From Trema orientale (lineage: Eukaryota > Streptophyta > Magnoliopsida > Rosales > Cannabaceae), in the NCBI GenBank assembly GCA_002914845.1, contig JXTC01000023.1, positions 615,323-679,322 on the forward strand: a stretch of DNA of 64,000 bases, written 5' to 3'. Each line of letters begins with the position of its first letter. Positions within the stretch are counted from its first letter, which is position 1. This document shows positions 53,602 to 64,000 of this stretch, in pieces. A program made the position numbers and the translations under genes. Under the pieces are notes generated by a model that had not been told where the DNA came from, searched no databases, and saw only the letters and a list, made by a program, of their open reading frames with translations.

Positions 53602-56496
53602 ATGGCAGCAGAGTTAGTAGTAACAAAATTGGGGGAGGCTGTTGTGTCCCAAGCGGTCCAAAGAATCGCCGATCTACTCATTCAGGAAGCTGCTTCCTTG
53701 CGCAGCGTGAAGGATGACATAAAGAACTTGCAAATCGAGTTGACCTGTATGCAAAGCTTCTTGAAAGATGCAGACCGCAAGCAGGAACAAGACGAGCTCG
53801 TCCGCATATGGATAGCAGAAGTTAGAGACATAGCTTGTGAGATCGAAGATGTGATTGAGACATATATCTTCCAAGTCCACTCCTCATATAGAAAAGCTTT
53901 TCTTCTTCGGAAACTTCGGACTCGAGTTAACGCTATCATGGACAGGCTCAGAAGCATCAATGACAGGAGGCAAAGGTACCAAATCGAATTTAGTAGAGGA
54001 GAAGGAAGCAATTCTTTAAGGAATTTGAGAAGATCGTACCCGGATGATGAGGAAGAAGACATGATCAGCTTGAATGAGACTACGATGGCTATGAAGGTTC
54101 AACTGATGAAAGAGGAAGATCGACTCTGTGTTGTTTCTATTGTAGGTATGGGTGGATTAGGCAAGACCACTCTTGCCAAGAAAGTCTACAATGACACTGA
54201 CGTAAAGAAGCATTTTGATTGTCATGCTTGGGTTTTCATATCTCAACAATTTGTTCCAGGGGAAGTTTTGTCGGAAATCCTAATGCAAGTTGGTTTTCAA
54301 CACAATCGGCGTGAAGAAAGAAGTTTGGGAAAAGACAAATGTACAAAAGAGTTTCTTGAAGAAAGGAAGAGTAAAAGAGAAATTTTAAAGGGCTTGGAAG
54401 ATCGTGAGCTAGTTGATTTATTGAAAAAGGTGTTGGAAGATAAGCGATATCTTGTTATTCTTGATGACATTTGGAGCATTGACGCATGGTATCGCATTGA
54501 AAGTGCTTTTCCAAAACAAAAAATGGGAAGCAAAGTGGTATTTACCACACGAATAAAGGAAGTAGCAATATCTGCCGATCCTTATAGTACACCAATTGAA
54601 CCTCCACTTTTGACCCCTACTGAAAGTTGGGAACTTCTTCAACGGAAGGTATTTCCAAGAGATAGTTCTGGCGAGTGTGCTTGTCCATCGGAATTCGAGG
54701 AGCTAGGAAAGGAGCTAGTAGGAAAATGTGGAGGACTGCCCCTTGCAATTGTTGTGCTAGGAGGCTTGTTAAGAACCAAAAGTTCATTGGAAGGGTGGGA
54801 AAACGTGCGAAAATATGTAAAGTCGCACTTCATTAACAAAATCAAATCGCACCAATCGTACCGAGTCGAAGATATCTTACACTTAAGCTTCCAAGATCTG
54901 CCTTATTATTTGAAGCCATGCTTTCTTTATTTGGGAACCTTTCCAGAAGATAGTGAAATACAGAGAAGAAAATTGATTCGGCTATGGATTGCGGAAGGTT
55001 TTATACCCAAAACGAGAAAAGAAGAAGTAGAAGGAACAACAATGGAAGATGTTGCTAATCAATACTTGAGAGAATTGATAGATAGATACATGATTCAGGT
55101 GGACAAAAGAGACCATACAGGGAAAGGTGTCAAAACATGTCGATTGCATGATCTTATGCGAGACTTCTGTATATCTAAATCATGCGAGGAAATTTTCTTT
55201 GGTATCATGGACCAGAATAAGATGAACATGATTGCAGCTGAAACTTCTTCAGTTCAGAATTCTACGACAGCTCGTTCACGCAGGATCACTATTCATGGCA
55301 ACCATGGTCTTTATAACTACGCATCGTGGACTGAACAAGTACATCCCCATTTGCGCTCTCTTCTAGGCTTTGGTGTCTATCGTCTTCCTACTTTGTCTCT
55401 AAGCAATAAGAATTTTGTCCTGCTACGAGTTCTAGTACTTGATTTCCATAAGTTCAGCTTCCCAAATGCTAAATTGTTGACTGGAATCGGTAATTTGATA
55501 TTTTTGAGGTACTTGAGGATACGCGGTAGTTTTATTGATGGACTTATATTGCCACACTCGATAGGTAACTTGCGAAATTTGCACACTCTAGATATTCAAA
55601 ATTGTGAAGCCAAGCTACCTTGGACGATGTCAAGGCTAACAAGTTTGAGACATTTGTCATTACCTTACAGATACGAACATGCAAGAGGTTGTCCTATAAG
55701 CAGGGTTCATCTTTTTGGAAAGTACACCCTATCAAACATTGAGACACTGAAGGGTATACATGCTAGAGATTTGGTCAGAAATGGTGCGTTCCTAAAATTG
55801 TCTAATGTTCGGAATTTAAAAATAGAAAAGTTCAAAAGCAGTGAAGAAGTCAGTTTGGTCCTGGGATCCCTTCACTCTCGATTAGGCTGCCTTCGATCCT
55901 TGGGGATGTATCTGTGGGAAGGAGAATTTCCAAATCTGGAATTACTTTCTCAGTGTCACGAGCTCACTAATCTACATTTATGTGGGGACTTATCTCTCCA
56001 AAGTTTCTCAGTTCTACCAAAAGGCCTCGCGAAACTGGAACTGAATTTTGTTCTGCTTAATCGGGACAAGCTAGCGGTTTTGGAAAAGTTGCCCAACTTA
56101 AGAATTCTCCAAATGAGTTATGACCTTCTCTATTGTGAGATTTTCATTAATAATACTAGTACTAGAAGACCTGAAGAGTATAAATGGGTGTGCTCAGCTA
56201 ATGGGTTTCCTAAGCTAGAGATTCTTAAATTTTGTGCGTTACATAGCTTGGAGGAGTGGGAGATGGAGGAAGGTGCAATGCCTAATCTCAAAAGACTAGA
56301 TATCACGATCTGTCGTCAACTGCGGAGGATTCCCGAGGGCCTCAAGTACGTAACCACCCTTCTCGAATTGAATATTAGTCGGATGCAGAAGGTGTTTGAA
56401 GACAGGCTTAGAGTCGAAGATGGGATTGAAGGGGAAGATTACTACAAGGTTCGCCATATTCCTAAAATCTCATTCTCGCACACTGAGGGCATTTAA
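53602..56496 (+). CDS. CC-NB-ARC-LRR immune receptor (CNL-3), 964 aa
   Basis: Third CNL receptor, same subfamily but more diverged. With the Met at 53602 as residue 1, the coiled-coil domain has EDVIE at 82-86. The NB-ARC domain has P-loop GMGGLGKTT at 182-190, kinase-2 LVILDDIW at 284-291, FTTR at 314-317, GGLPLA at 377-382, RNBS-D LKPCFLYLGTFPED at 437-450, and an MHD-type motif LHD at 515-517 with the aspartate intact. LRRs follow to about 920, and the protein ends with the family tail containing EDYYKVRH. An in-frame Met at 53554 would add 16 residues (MGRLLDCIQRVKTGVS). I prefer 53602 because MAAELVVTKLGEAVVS aligns with the first residues of CNL-1 and CNL-2. It is a single exon with no frameshift, so it is the most canonical receptor of the three. 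Confidence 0.95.
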   Translation: MAAELVVTKLGEAVVSQAVQRIADLLIQEAASLRSVKDDIKNLQIELTCMQSFLKDADRKQEQDELVRIWIAEVRDIACEIEDVIETYIFQVHSSYRKAFLLRKLRTRVNAIMDRLRSINDRRQRYQIEFSRGEGSNSLRNLRRSYPDDEEEDMISLNETTMAMKVQLMKEEDRLCVVSIVGMGGLGKTTLAKKVYNDTDVKKHFDCHAWVFISQQFVPGEVLSEILMQVGFQHNRREERSLGKDKCTKEFLEERKSKREILKGLEDRELVDLLKKVLEDKRYLVILDDIWSIDAWYRIESAFPKQKMGSKVVFTTRIKEVAISADPYSTPIEPPLLTPTESWELLQRKVFPRDSSGECACPSEFEELGKELVGKCGGLPLAIVVLGGLLRTKSSLEGWENVRKYVKSHFINKIKSHQSYRVEDILHLSFQDLPYYLKPCFLYLGTFPEDSEIQRRKLIRLWIAEGFIPKTRKEEVEGTTMEDVANQYLRELIDRYMIQVDKRDHTGKGVKTCRLHDLMRDFCISKSCEEIFFGIMDQNKMNMIAAETSSVQNSTTARSRRITIHGNHGLYNYASWTEQVHPHLRSLLGFGVYRLPTLSLSNKNFVLLRVLVLDFHKFSFPNAKLLTGIGNLIFLRYLRIRGSFIDGLILPHSIGNLRNLHTLDIQNCEAKLPWTMSRLTSLRHLSLPYRYEHARGCPISRVHLFGKYTLSNIETLKGIHARDLVRNGAFLKLSNVRNLKIEKFKSSEEVSLVLGSLHSRLGCLRSLGMYLWEGEFPNLELLSQCHELTNLHLCGDLSLQSFSVLPKGLAKLELNFVLLNRDKLAVLEKLPNLRILQMSYDLLYCEIFINNTSTRRPEEYKWVCSANGFPKLEILKFCALHSLEEWEMEEGAMPNLKRLDITICRQLRRIPEGLKYVTTLLELNISRMQKVFEDRLRVEDGIEGEDYYKVRHIPKISFSHTEGI

Positions 56497-57961
56497 TTTC
56501 TGAGTAATTTCAGTAATATTCTTCAACGTCTTCATCGGCGATGCACAACAAGCTCAGGGGCTCATCAGCTTCATGGTACTTAAGTTGGAGCTCATGCTCT
56601 TCCTCTTGTTGTCGTTTTTCCAATTGATTAAATTGGGATAAAAGCTTTTTTCCCCAACTAATATGATCAAATTTTATTAGATTGACCGGAAAAAAAAAAA
56701 AAAAAAAAAAGAAGGAAGTTCATGACCAACGTGTTAGTAACGATAGGTAGTTGAAAATATGGGTTTATACTCTGTGATATATTAGTGAAGATAGGACAAA
56801 AAAAAGTTTACTATGTTGAAATTACTAACAAATTTAAGTTGTGATTGTTTGGGAAGTAAGATGAAAATTGAACTATATCATTTTTATCTAGCTGGTGGTA
56901 CCAAATATGCATTAAGTTGCCTATCTTGCTCCTTTACTATGCATGAATTAACCGAAATTTTCATTCCCAGGATTAGGTTTCTTATGACTTTCTATGGTCG
57001 CATTCGAATAAGAAGATCAAAGAAGCAAATGCAAATCTGGAAATGATAGAAGAAGATCTTCCCCTGTTCTAAAACACACAGCTTTTGAATTTTCCTGTGC
57101 TGAACTATTTATTTTTCTCGTTTTCTTGTTGGGGTGTTTTAAGCTAGTTGATTATTGTTTTCTTTCGCTTCATCCTCGATTCATAACTTCCTTTTGGTTT
57201 AGGATTTTGACTATCTGTGAACAATTTATTGGTCTGAAATGGTTTGCTCTGCCTACACACGTGTGTTGATGTTCTCGTGTATGAATGTTAAAAAGGCTGT
57301 TAAGTGTGAGTTTTTCTAATGTAGCTCTTTGAACTGGACTATGAGAAGATGAAAAGTTAAAAATCCTAGCCTGATGATGATGATGATGATGATGAATATA
57401 TATGTATAGTCACTAATGCATGTTAGCGGTGTTTTTGAATTCAGCCTACGATTTCAACGCTCTCGTGATGTTATTTTCTAAAATGTTGTCGTTTCAATAG
57501 AATAATGTCGTTCATTTTCTAAATTGTTGTACTGTTGTGTTACTTATTTATTTTATTTTTTTCTTTTAATATACTCTTTTTTTTTCCTTTCCCTAAGATC
57601 TTTTTTAAGGACTATGCTGTTCATATAATTTGCGATCCTTTTAAGGATGGTGTCCTTTTGGAGATCGTCTTGTTTTCGTTGTCGTTCTTTCAAGAGGTTG
57701 TTTTTCATAAGATGGTTTCTTTTTGCTAGAATGATATATGGTTGTTATAAGCCATGGTCATTTTTGTTAGTTGCTGTCGTTTGTCATTTTAAAAACTGAC
57801 ACCATTCTTCCAATAAGTTGTCCCTTTCAAGGACTGCCATTTCTATAAATAATTGCACTAAAAAATGTTGTGGGTTTGGTTTCTAAAGTTGATGACGTTC
57901 CTATGCAATGTCGTCATTTTCAAATGCTGTCGGTTTTAGGCTCGTGTTGTTTTAAAAGTTA
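56497..57961. other. 3' flank of CNL-3 with simple repeats
   Basis: An A-tract of about 20 bases lies at 56690-56710 and a (GAT)n microsatellite at about 57373-57395. From 57480 to 57950 the words TGTCGTT, TGTCGTCAT and GTTGTCG recur in a loose array. No gene was found; the small open frames have no domain. Confidence 0.45.
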
Positions 57962-58492
57962 AGGATAATTATATTTTTATACCTTCCGTTTGACTTTTTA
58001 TTTAATTTATATCTTATATTTTGCTTAGTATCAAATAGATCTCCAGATTTGAGACTTGTAATAAATTTATATTTTTTTTTTGGGAATACTAATTTTGATC
58101 ATTGTACCAAAATTCCCTTTTAAACCTTAAGAATATATATTTTAATACTTAATTTAAATTTAAACTAATTAAAATTACTAACTAAAAGAACAAATAATAA
58201 AAAAATAGTTTAAAAAATTGAAAAACCTACAAAAATTTAATATTACTTATAGAAAGCTTTATGAATTTTATATAATTTTAAAATTAAATTTCTTCTAAAA
58301 TTTATATTTCAATTTTTAAAGGGATTTTGGTAAAAAAAAATTGTTAAAATTTGTGTTTGACCTAGACATGGTATAAGTTTGTTAGAAATTCTAAATTTGA
58401 TTGTCAATATTGATAATAACTAAAATACAAAGTATAAATTGAACAAATAGTCAAAACATAATGTATAAAAATATAATTATTCCAAAAAGTTA
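57954..58492. mobile_element. Foldback MITE with 8 bp target duplication
   Basis: Element 57962-58484 is flanked by AAAAGTTA at 57954-57961 and 58485-58492. The left end AGGATAATTATATTTTTATA pairs with the right end TATAAAAATATAATTATTCCA, and pairing continues with gaps through GTTTGACTTTTTATTTAATT. It is 523 bp, AT-rich and non-coding. An 8 bp duplication fits hAT elements, while the long arms are more Mutator-like. Confidence 0.6.
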
Positions 58493-59254
58493 TTACTTAT
58501 TATTGTCATTTTTATGATGGTATCTTTTATTTAATATTAGTCGTTTTCAGAAAATTGTTGTCATTTGTTCTCAAAACCTGTAATCAGCGAACGTGAATCC
58601 GCTTAAATAACAAGACATTCCATTGATAAAGTAATTGTTATTCCTATGTTATCTAGCTAGGAAACATGATAGATCCTTGTGACCACTATATATAACAATT
58701 TTTCATTTTTTGTCTCTGAATGAAACATATATGTTGTCACTTTCTCCCCCTAATAAAATTTGGAATTATACGTTCTCCATTTGACAAGAGAAAATCATGA
58801 ACATAAAATATTTTTTTCTCCCGATTTAATTATGTAATATACTTTTACATTTTGGTAGGTTGTTCTACACACTATTATAAGCATTCTTACTAGATTTTCA
58901 TCTACTATATGCAGTGGCGAAGCCAAAAAATATTTTAGGGGGCAGACGTAGAGACCAAAATTTTAAGCTAGTTAAAATAAAAATTCAATAAAAGTTAATT
59001 TGCTTACATATTTTTCTAAATTTAGCATCAAACATCTAGATTATAATCCAAAATTAATTTTCCTAACTTTGTAGTTGTAATAAGATATGTAAAAGTAATT
59101 CTTACTCTATTTGATGTTATAATATCACTGTTTTCTCATTTATAGAATAATGAGTGTAATTTTTATTTAAAATACCTTTTAAATTAGAGATAGAAAACTC
59201 ACTTATTTTATAAAATTTACAAACTAGGAGAAGAAAATAAAAATGATATAANTT
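58493..59254. other. Intergenic stretch before the copia fragment
   Basis: It starts with more TTGTTGTCATTTG-type words. Around 58915-58960 the stretch CAGTGGCGAAGCCAAAAAAT resembles a transposon terminus often found in plant intergenic DNA. An undetermined base is at 59252. No gene was found. Confidence 0.35.
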
Positions 59255-60068
59255 CAATCTAAAGATGGGAGAATATGCTTCAGTGACGACACACATCAAT
59301 GAGTTCAATACAATCGTTTCTTATTTGACATCTGTCAAAATTAATTTTGATGATAAAGTCTATGCTCTGATTCTTCTAGAGCCTCTACTAAATAGTTGAG
59401 AGCCTATAAAGGTAATACTTAACAATTCTGTTGGCAGAAGAACACTAAAACTCAACAATATCAGGGATCAAATTTTGGCAAAAGAAGTTTGTGGAATTGA
59501 TTCTAATGAAAGAATATCATCGAGTTCTGCTCTAAATCTCAGGAGCAGTGGTAGGAGCGGAGACAAGAATTATAATCGGGGTCATGTAAGATCCAAGTCA
59601 AAGAATAGCATAGACAAGTCTAGATCCAGAAGAAGACTGAAGTGCTAGAATGATGGTAAAATTGGTCACATAAAAAAGAACTGCAGAGCACCAACAAAAG
59701 ATATAAAGGATGCCAATATTGTGACTAATGAGGTACAAGCTGTTTTATTATTATCCATAGAGAGTCCCACTGACTCTTGAGTCTTAAACTTTAGAGCCTC
59801 ATTTTATACCATCACATGCTGTGATATAATGGAGAATTATATAACTGGTAATTACGGACAGGTATATTTGGCTGATAAAGAACCATTAAACATTATTGGT
59901 ATGGATATTATTTGTTTGAAAATATCAAACAGATCTGTGTGGAAGATTAGAAAGTGAGGCATGTATCAAGTCAAAGAAGCTATAGTTATTGCTCGAGGAA
60001 ACAAAATTATAATTCTTTACACAACTTCCAATTGCAAAAATACATCGACAATTATTGGTGCTGGCATC
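59255..60068 (+). pseudogene. Ty1/copia gag and protease fragment
   Basis: One frame, with a few stops, reads MGEYASVTTHINEFNTIVSY, DDKVYALILLEPL, LNNIRDQILAKEV, then a basic stretch and a degenerate zinc knuckle (NDGKIGHIKKNC). It continues into the protease/pre-integrase part with NFRASFYTITCCDIMENY and GQVYLADKEPLNIIGMDI. The protease motif DSGAS is changed to NFRAS and a TAG replaces a Trp-type codon in the knuckle. No LTRs, integrase or reverse transcriptase were found, so it is a truncated relic. Confidence 0.8.
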
Positions 60069-60295
60069 AAGGTTTAAAAATAGAGGTTTGGCTCAAGTGG
60101 TAAGAGTACTCATTACCTAAGATTTCGGTCATAGGTTCGAGTCACACCGGGGTAGCCGTGAAAGCTTATTATCCCTATTGGGTATAGTGTGGATTGGGTA
60201 GTAGTAGGTATTTTCATTTAATTTATAATAAGTGGAGGTCATTGGTTAAGCCCTGCTTTTTTTAAAAAAAAAAAAGAATTAGAGGTTTTAAAAAT
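60069..60295 (+). mobile_element. tRNA-derived SINE with target duplication
   Basis: It begins about 60082 with AGAGGTTTGGCTCAAGTGGT, which contains an A box (TGGCTCAAGTGG), followed by a B box GGTTCGAGTC at 60134-60143. These are the two internal RNA polymerase III promoter elements at tRNA-like spacing. After a unique body the 3' end is a T6A12-type tail at 60257-60275. Flanking direct repeats AAGGTTTAAAAAT (60069-60081) and AGGTTTTAAAAAT (60283-60295) mark the insertion site. It interrupts the copia fragment. Confidence 0.85.
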
Positions 60296-60554
60296 CATTC
60301 ACCTTATCCATGTAACCAAAAAAAAAAAAAAAGAAAAAACACACATTTAAATTGTTAGTATTGTCTTTCCAAACGTATCCTTCTACAAATGTTCTTTTCG
60401 AACTTAGTTTTGAATATCAGCAATGTTCTTTTCTAATTTAGTTTCGAATACCAGCTCAGTGACGATGTTTCATAATTAGAATTCATATCCCAAGAGTTTA
60501 TATGAAATTGTGCAAGATCAGTTTCTATACGGCTTATATTGGTTTATCATTGAA
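60296..60554. other. Continuation after the SINE
   Basis: No gene was found. An A-tract lies at 60318-60341, followed by AT-rich sequence. It may be the decayed continuation of the copia relic. Confidence 0.35.
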
Positions 60555-60730
60555 TAATGCTATGGGACACCATATGATGTCAAACACCACATGAGATGAT
60601 AATTTGTTACTAGATGATTATAACTACATATCAGATTGGGCTCATATGGAACTCAGTTTATTAATTATAATCATCTAATAATAAACTATCATTTCATGTG
60701 ATGTTGGACATCACTTGTGCCCATGACATT
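60555..60730. mobile_element. MITE copy 3 (family of 26677 and 26873), diverged
   Basis: AATGCTATGGGACACCA at the left and TTGTGCCCATGACATT at the right, with the shared interior TTTATTAATTATAATCATCT, place this in the same family as the tandem pair at 26.7 kb. It is more diverged, so it is probably older. Confidence 0.6.
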
Positions 60731-61844
60731 GCTTTTTATCATTAGTTTTTCTACAAAAGAATGGAGAATCTAATTTATTTTCAAAAGTATTTCTCAATGT
60801 TTTTCCTAAAATCAATTAAAAAAAAAATTAAGAGGCTATTCAAACACCAAAAGTTAATAGAATAAAAAGAAAATAAGGAACTTGAAAAAAAAAAAAAAGT
60901 CAATCTCAAATCTCAACCAATAATGATCATACATATTTTTTCCAAATTTGTACCTTTCAGGCCGACTGAACCTATAGGCAGCCTAAATCTTTGCCTAAGA
61001 ACACCAATTTAGTAAGGTCCCAAAACTTTCTTGTTTATATATTAATATTATTTTTTTAAGTACTTCTTTTTGGCATAAATGATTTAACTAAACGTAGGTT
61101 TTGAAAAAATCAAATAAAAAATTTAAAAAGTATAAAGAACCCTATATTTTTGACTTTGTAGACTATTTTTAACCATTTATCTAAGAACAACAGCCGTATT
61201 TTTTTAACTTTGTAGGCTTGCTGCTACAAGCCGTAGCTTTTACCCGTTAAATTTTAACGTTATTAATTTAGTCAAGTTAGTACTTATTATATTTGTTGCA
61301 AATTTTCTTTAAGGTAAAATGTTGTTGGTATTGTATTGCAAATTTATTTGTTGGTTTCCTCACCCACAAATGTAAAAAGCCGCATTTGGAGGATTTGCGA
61401 AAGGCCCAACCATCCTTGAGCCAGCCTGGTACCCTATATTGCATCTATAAGTTGATCAAGTCTATTCCAACTTCTATTTGTGCGTAAAAGATCACAGTAC
61501 ATAGCTAGCTTATTTTATCTCATATTAGATTAGATTATGTTTTCTTAACTTCATCTCACAGATAATATCGATGAACTGTTTAGAGAGAACAAAATTTAAA
61601 AACAAAAAATTAATGAATGGTTATGAAGATTATTGGGTGAAAGAGATGTGTGACAGAAAGACTATTATATAAATCAAGTAAAGTGATAGGCACAATGACT
61701 ATTTTAAGAATTACAAACTTATGTCAATTAGTATTCTTAATTTTTAATGGGAATGCATTTACATTACATGCGAACGTCCCTATAAGAACGTAATATTTAA
61801 GATTCTAAGAAGATTTAGACTATATTAGGCATAATTTGGGTTGC
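60731..61844. other. Intergenic stretch
   Basis: No gene was recognised. It is AT-rich with A-tracts near 60880. The short open frame at 61293-61487 has no domain. Confidence 0.4.
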
Positions 61845-61975
61845 GAGACAATAGGAATGGACTAGACCAAAGAGTCCAGTCTTATGNATAGTCTAATCTA
61901 ATTCAGTCCAGTCCAGTCTAATCTTAATTATTAATCCAATCTAATCCAATTCAGTTATGCATACCAAACGAGCGA
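61845..61975. repeat. Short (A)GTC(C/T)AGTC-rich repeat, MITE-like
   Basis: It is built of AGTCCAGTC, TCTAATCTAATTCAG and CCAATCTAATCC words, ending ATGCATACCAAACGAGCG. It resembles Tourist/Stowaway-type debris. An undetermined base is at 61887. The ends are uncertain. Confidence 0.3.
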
Positions 61976-62487
61976 ATATAGTTATTATTATTATTTTTTT
62001 TTTTTTTTGAAATAAAGACCATGCTTTAATTAAAGATTAAAATCAAAAAGTACATGTGTGGAAATCAAAACAAGACTAGAATCAATTAAGAAAATGAAAG
62101 AGACAAAAGTTATTACTAAACCAAGTTTATATAAGTTTATTTTTCTTTTTTTTCCCTATTTTAGTGTGGTCAAAATTAAAATATTAAAAATTATTATGTG
62201 TATAGATTGTACATATATATATGTGTGGGTCAATATTTCAGTAGGTATTATTTCTTTTAACCTATTTATATATAATTTTTTTAGCCATTAAATTTTATCT
62301 AATGGCTAATATGATATAAATAGCTTAAAAAAATAATAGTAATAAGTATACAATATTTAATGTTATTTCTTTTTTTAGTGTATATAATATTAGGCTAAAC
62401 AATTATAGCTCACATAGAAAAATTAAATACCTACTGTACCCATGTGTGTGTGTATATATATATATATATTTTTCAAAAGAACGATAC

Positions 62488-62958
62488 TAGGTATAACAAG
62501 ATTGTTACCAAATTTTTAATATTAACACATATGGCATATGAGTTGGTATTATTCAATTGGTAGAGGCTTATAGAAATATGACTAAATTTTGAGCTCAATT
62601 TCAGTAAATGTCCTTTTGTCAAATGTCATAGCAAAATGTCCGGTATATATATTTATATACCAAGTGTAAAATTTTATATATCAAGTATGAAAAATTATAT
62701 ACTCAGTACATTTCAGTACAATAGCTAAAATTGGTAGATATGTTCATCTACCAAGTGTAAAAATATATATACATGGACATTTAGCTATAAAATTTTAAAA
62801 ATGGGCATCTTCTTAATCAAATTTAAAATATTGATCATCCACCTAAATTTCGCCAATTTTAATTTGGTATATTAGAACTTAGGATAAATAAAACCAATTA
62901 AATGATACTAATTCACATCTCATATGTGTTGGTATTAAAAATTTGTTATAAATTTTAA
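62488..62958. mobile_element. Foldback element
   Basis: The left arm ATTGTTACCAAATTTTTAAT then ATTAACACATATGGCATATG pairs with the right arm CATCTCATATGTGTTGGTAT then TAAAAATTTGTTATAAAT. The interior repeats TATATACCAAGTGTAAAAT words. It is about 470 bp and non-coding, with no clear target duplication. Confidence 0.5.
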
Positions 62959-63096
62959 GATATTTAGCATTAATTTTTTTCTTTTTCAAAATCTAGCTAG
63001 TGCGGCTCTGCCCGTCCCTGTTTGTTGTTCTTGTGCTTTTTCTTGCTTTGCCATCTTTGTTAATCAAGGTAAAATTTATTAATTCTTAGGAGGCGG

Positions 63097-63229
63097 CTAT
63101 AGTAGGGGCGCCCTCTATGTAAGGCTCTGTTTATACACCGTTTGATGGGAATCTATGGGGAATCTGTTTATACACAGATTCCCATCAAACGGTGTATAGA
63201 CAGGGCCTTACGTAGGGACGCCTCTACAG
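63097..63229. mobile_element. Near-perfect hairpin element, 133 bp
   Basis: The left arm (63097-63154) and right arm (63176-63229) are inverted repeats of about 55 bp around a 21 bp loop. The inner 25 bp (TACACCGTTTGATGGGAATC and its complement) match perfectly. The right arm lacks four bases of the left arm near its outer end. It is flanked by GGAGGCGGCTATAGTA, which also occurs near 20168. The open frames across this hairpin are artefacts of the inverted repeat. Confidence 0.75.
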
Positions 63230-64000
63230 TTTTGATGATACGTGTTTTCCCCTTACTTGTCGTACGGGGTATGAAGTTTGAACTGTTGTTTGAGAAGAAT
63301 GGCGGTGCACTTATCCGTCCCAATCTTGTGGTTTGTGTTTTTATGTTTCGCTTGTTATTGTGATGCTTTGATTCTTGAATGAGACTCTGAATTTGGGTTT
63401 GAAGGTCTACTTGTTTTGTTTTGTATGTCATGTCCATGCCAATGTTGATATTTTGTTTAGTTTGAAGCTTTTCTTGTTTGTGAAAATTAGAAATATTTTT
63501 TTTTCACGTGGTTATGGTGTTGGTCATTGAAAGTTAGACCATTGTGTTGAGTATCTAAGGTTTTGACATCGTTTAAGATCACTTGCCAAAATTTTCCATT
63601 ACTCTAATCTATTGAATTTCAAATTAATTGTTGTTATTTAATCCTTGCATCGGAAGGGTTGCGTCCAATTTGGCTCGGTTCCCGAGTTCCGTTTAGTTTT
63701 CTGTGGATATGATCTAATTATCAAGTCATAATTCCCTCTGAAGTCACTTCCAATTGTTTAGGATTTTAACTCTCAACATTTTTATCGGTCTCTAGAAATT
63801 CTTTCACTCTCCAAAAACTAGCCATGTTTGGTTCAATAGAACGAGTCTTGGAATGGAAAGATCATTCCAACAAAAAATTCATTCTACTGTTTGGTTTCAC
63901 ATTAAGCTAAGGAATTTTTATTCCATAATAATCTTAATTCTATCAAATAATGGAATTATAATTCCACTACAAAAACTATAGAATTATGATTCCAACTTTT
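63230..64000. other. End of window, with a partial MITE-like repeat
   Basis: No gene was recognised. From about 63820 the words TTTGGTTCAATAGAACGAGT, GGAATGGAAAGATCATTCC and TGGAATTATAATTCCA appear, as in hAT-type MITEs, and continue past the window edge. The right end cannot be seen. Confidence 0.35.

Noticed and set aside
57373-57395. (GAT)n run and several (AT)n runs
   Set aside because: These are ordinary microsatellites and are not scored as findings.
60082-60160. A tRNA-like A box and B box that could suggest a tRNA gene
   Set aside because: There is no acceptor stem or anticodon arm fold. The unit continues into a body, an A tail and flanking direct repeats, so it is a SINE.
1652-61887. 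Four isolated undetermined bases (1652, 25721, 59252, 61887)
   Set aside because: They lie in repeats or homopolymer contexts and are probably assembly or polishing uncertainty rather than biology.
63142-63437. Open frames on both strands near the hairpin
   Set aside because: They span the inverted repeat, have no domain and no leader evidence.
1-64000. A new multi-gene biological system
   Set aside because: Beyond the three receptors, every coding signal I could identify belongs to known transposon classes. No unassigned cluster of conserved genes was seen.

Overview
This window looks like nuclear DNA from a flowering plant, most likely a eudicot. It is strongly AT-rich, it holds intronless CC-NB-ARC-LRR (CNL) immune receptor genes, and the remainder is a dense nest of plant transposon families (CACTA, MULE, hAT-like MITEs, LINE, Ty1/copia, Ty3/gypsy, tRNA-derived SINE). 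The species cannot be read from the sequence. No rRNA, real tRNA, organelle insertion, CRISPR array or bacterial-type gene was seen.

Three genes look intact and all encode receptors of the RPP8/RPP13/At1g50180-like CNL group. CNL-1 (14468-17179, +) and CNL-2 (20842-23697, -) are close paralogues that converge tail to tail across a 3.7 kb gap. CNL-3 (53602-56496, +) is more diverged and lies about 30 kb away beyond a transposon block. Each is a single exon with P-loop, kinase-2, GLPL and MHD-region motifs. CNL-1 and CNL-2 have lost the MHD aspartate (VHR and VHH), while CNL-3 keeps LHD. CNL-2 ends in an unusual basic/acidic helix followed by a hydrophobic, membrane-like tail. CNL-1 stops at a TGA that seems to cut off a C-terminal tail still recognisable for 36 codons downstream.

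Layout. 1-14.4 kb is repeat rich: a non-coding family with a GGTAACC-type core, a complete 932 bp MULE-type foldback element (9 bp target duplication), a hAT-like MITE, copia LTR-like debris, a gypsy LTR next to a gag remnant, and a small CACTA derivative carrying the end of a Ulp1-like protease exon. 14.4-23.7 kb is the receptor pair. 23.7-27.9 kb is AT-rich spacer with a tandem MITE pair. 27940-39354 is a full-length CACTA transposon (11,415 bp, ATT target duplication) with both usual genes in decayed form and an LTR-like insertion. 39.4-42.4 kb holds an unusual inverted array of GA(C/T)TCGA-rich repeats. 42.6-48.2 kb is a dead LINE. 48.3-51.1 kb has two foldback elements and a second small CACTA-like element. 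52.6 kb has a hAT-like MITE. 53.6-56.5 kb is CNL-3. 56.5-64 kb has foldback MITEs, a copia gag/protease fragment interrupted by a SINE with a target duplication, and a near-perfect hairpin.

I did not find a previously undescribed multi-gene system. The strongest leads are the receptor oddities (MHD loss in two paralogues, putative C-terminal membrane tail, premature stop) and several short repeat families that may be unnamed.
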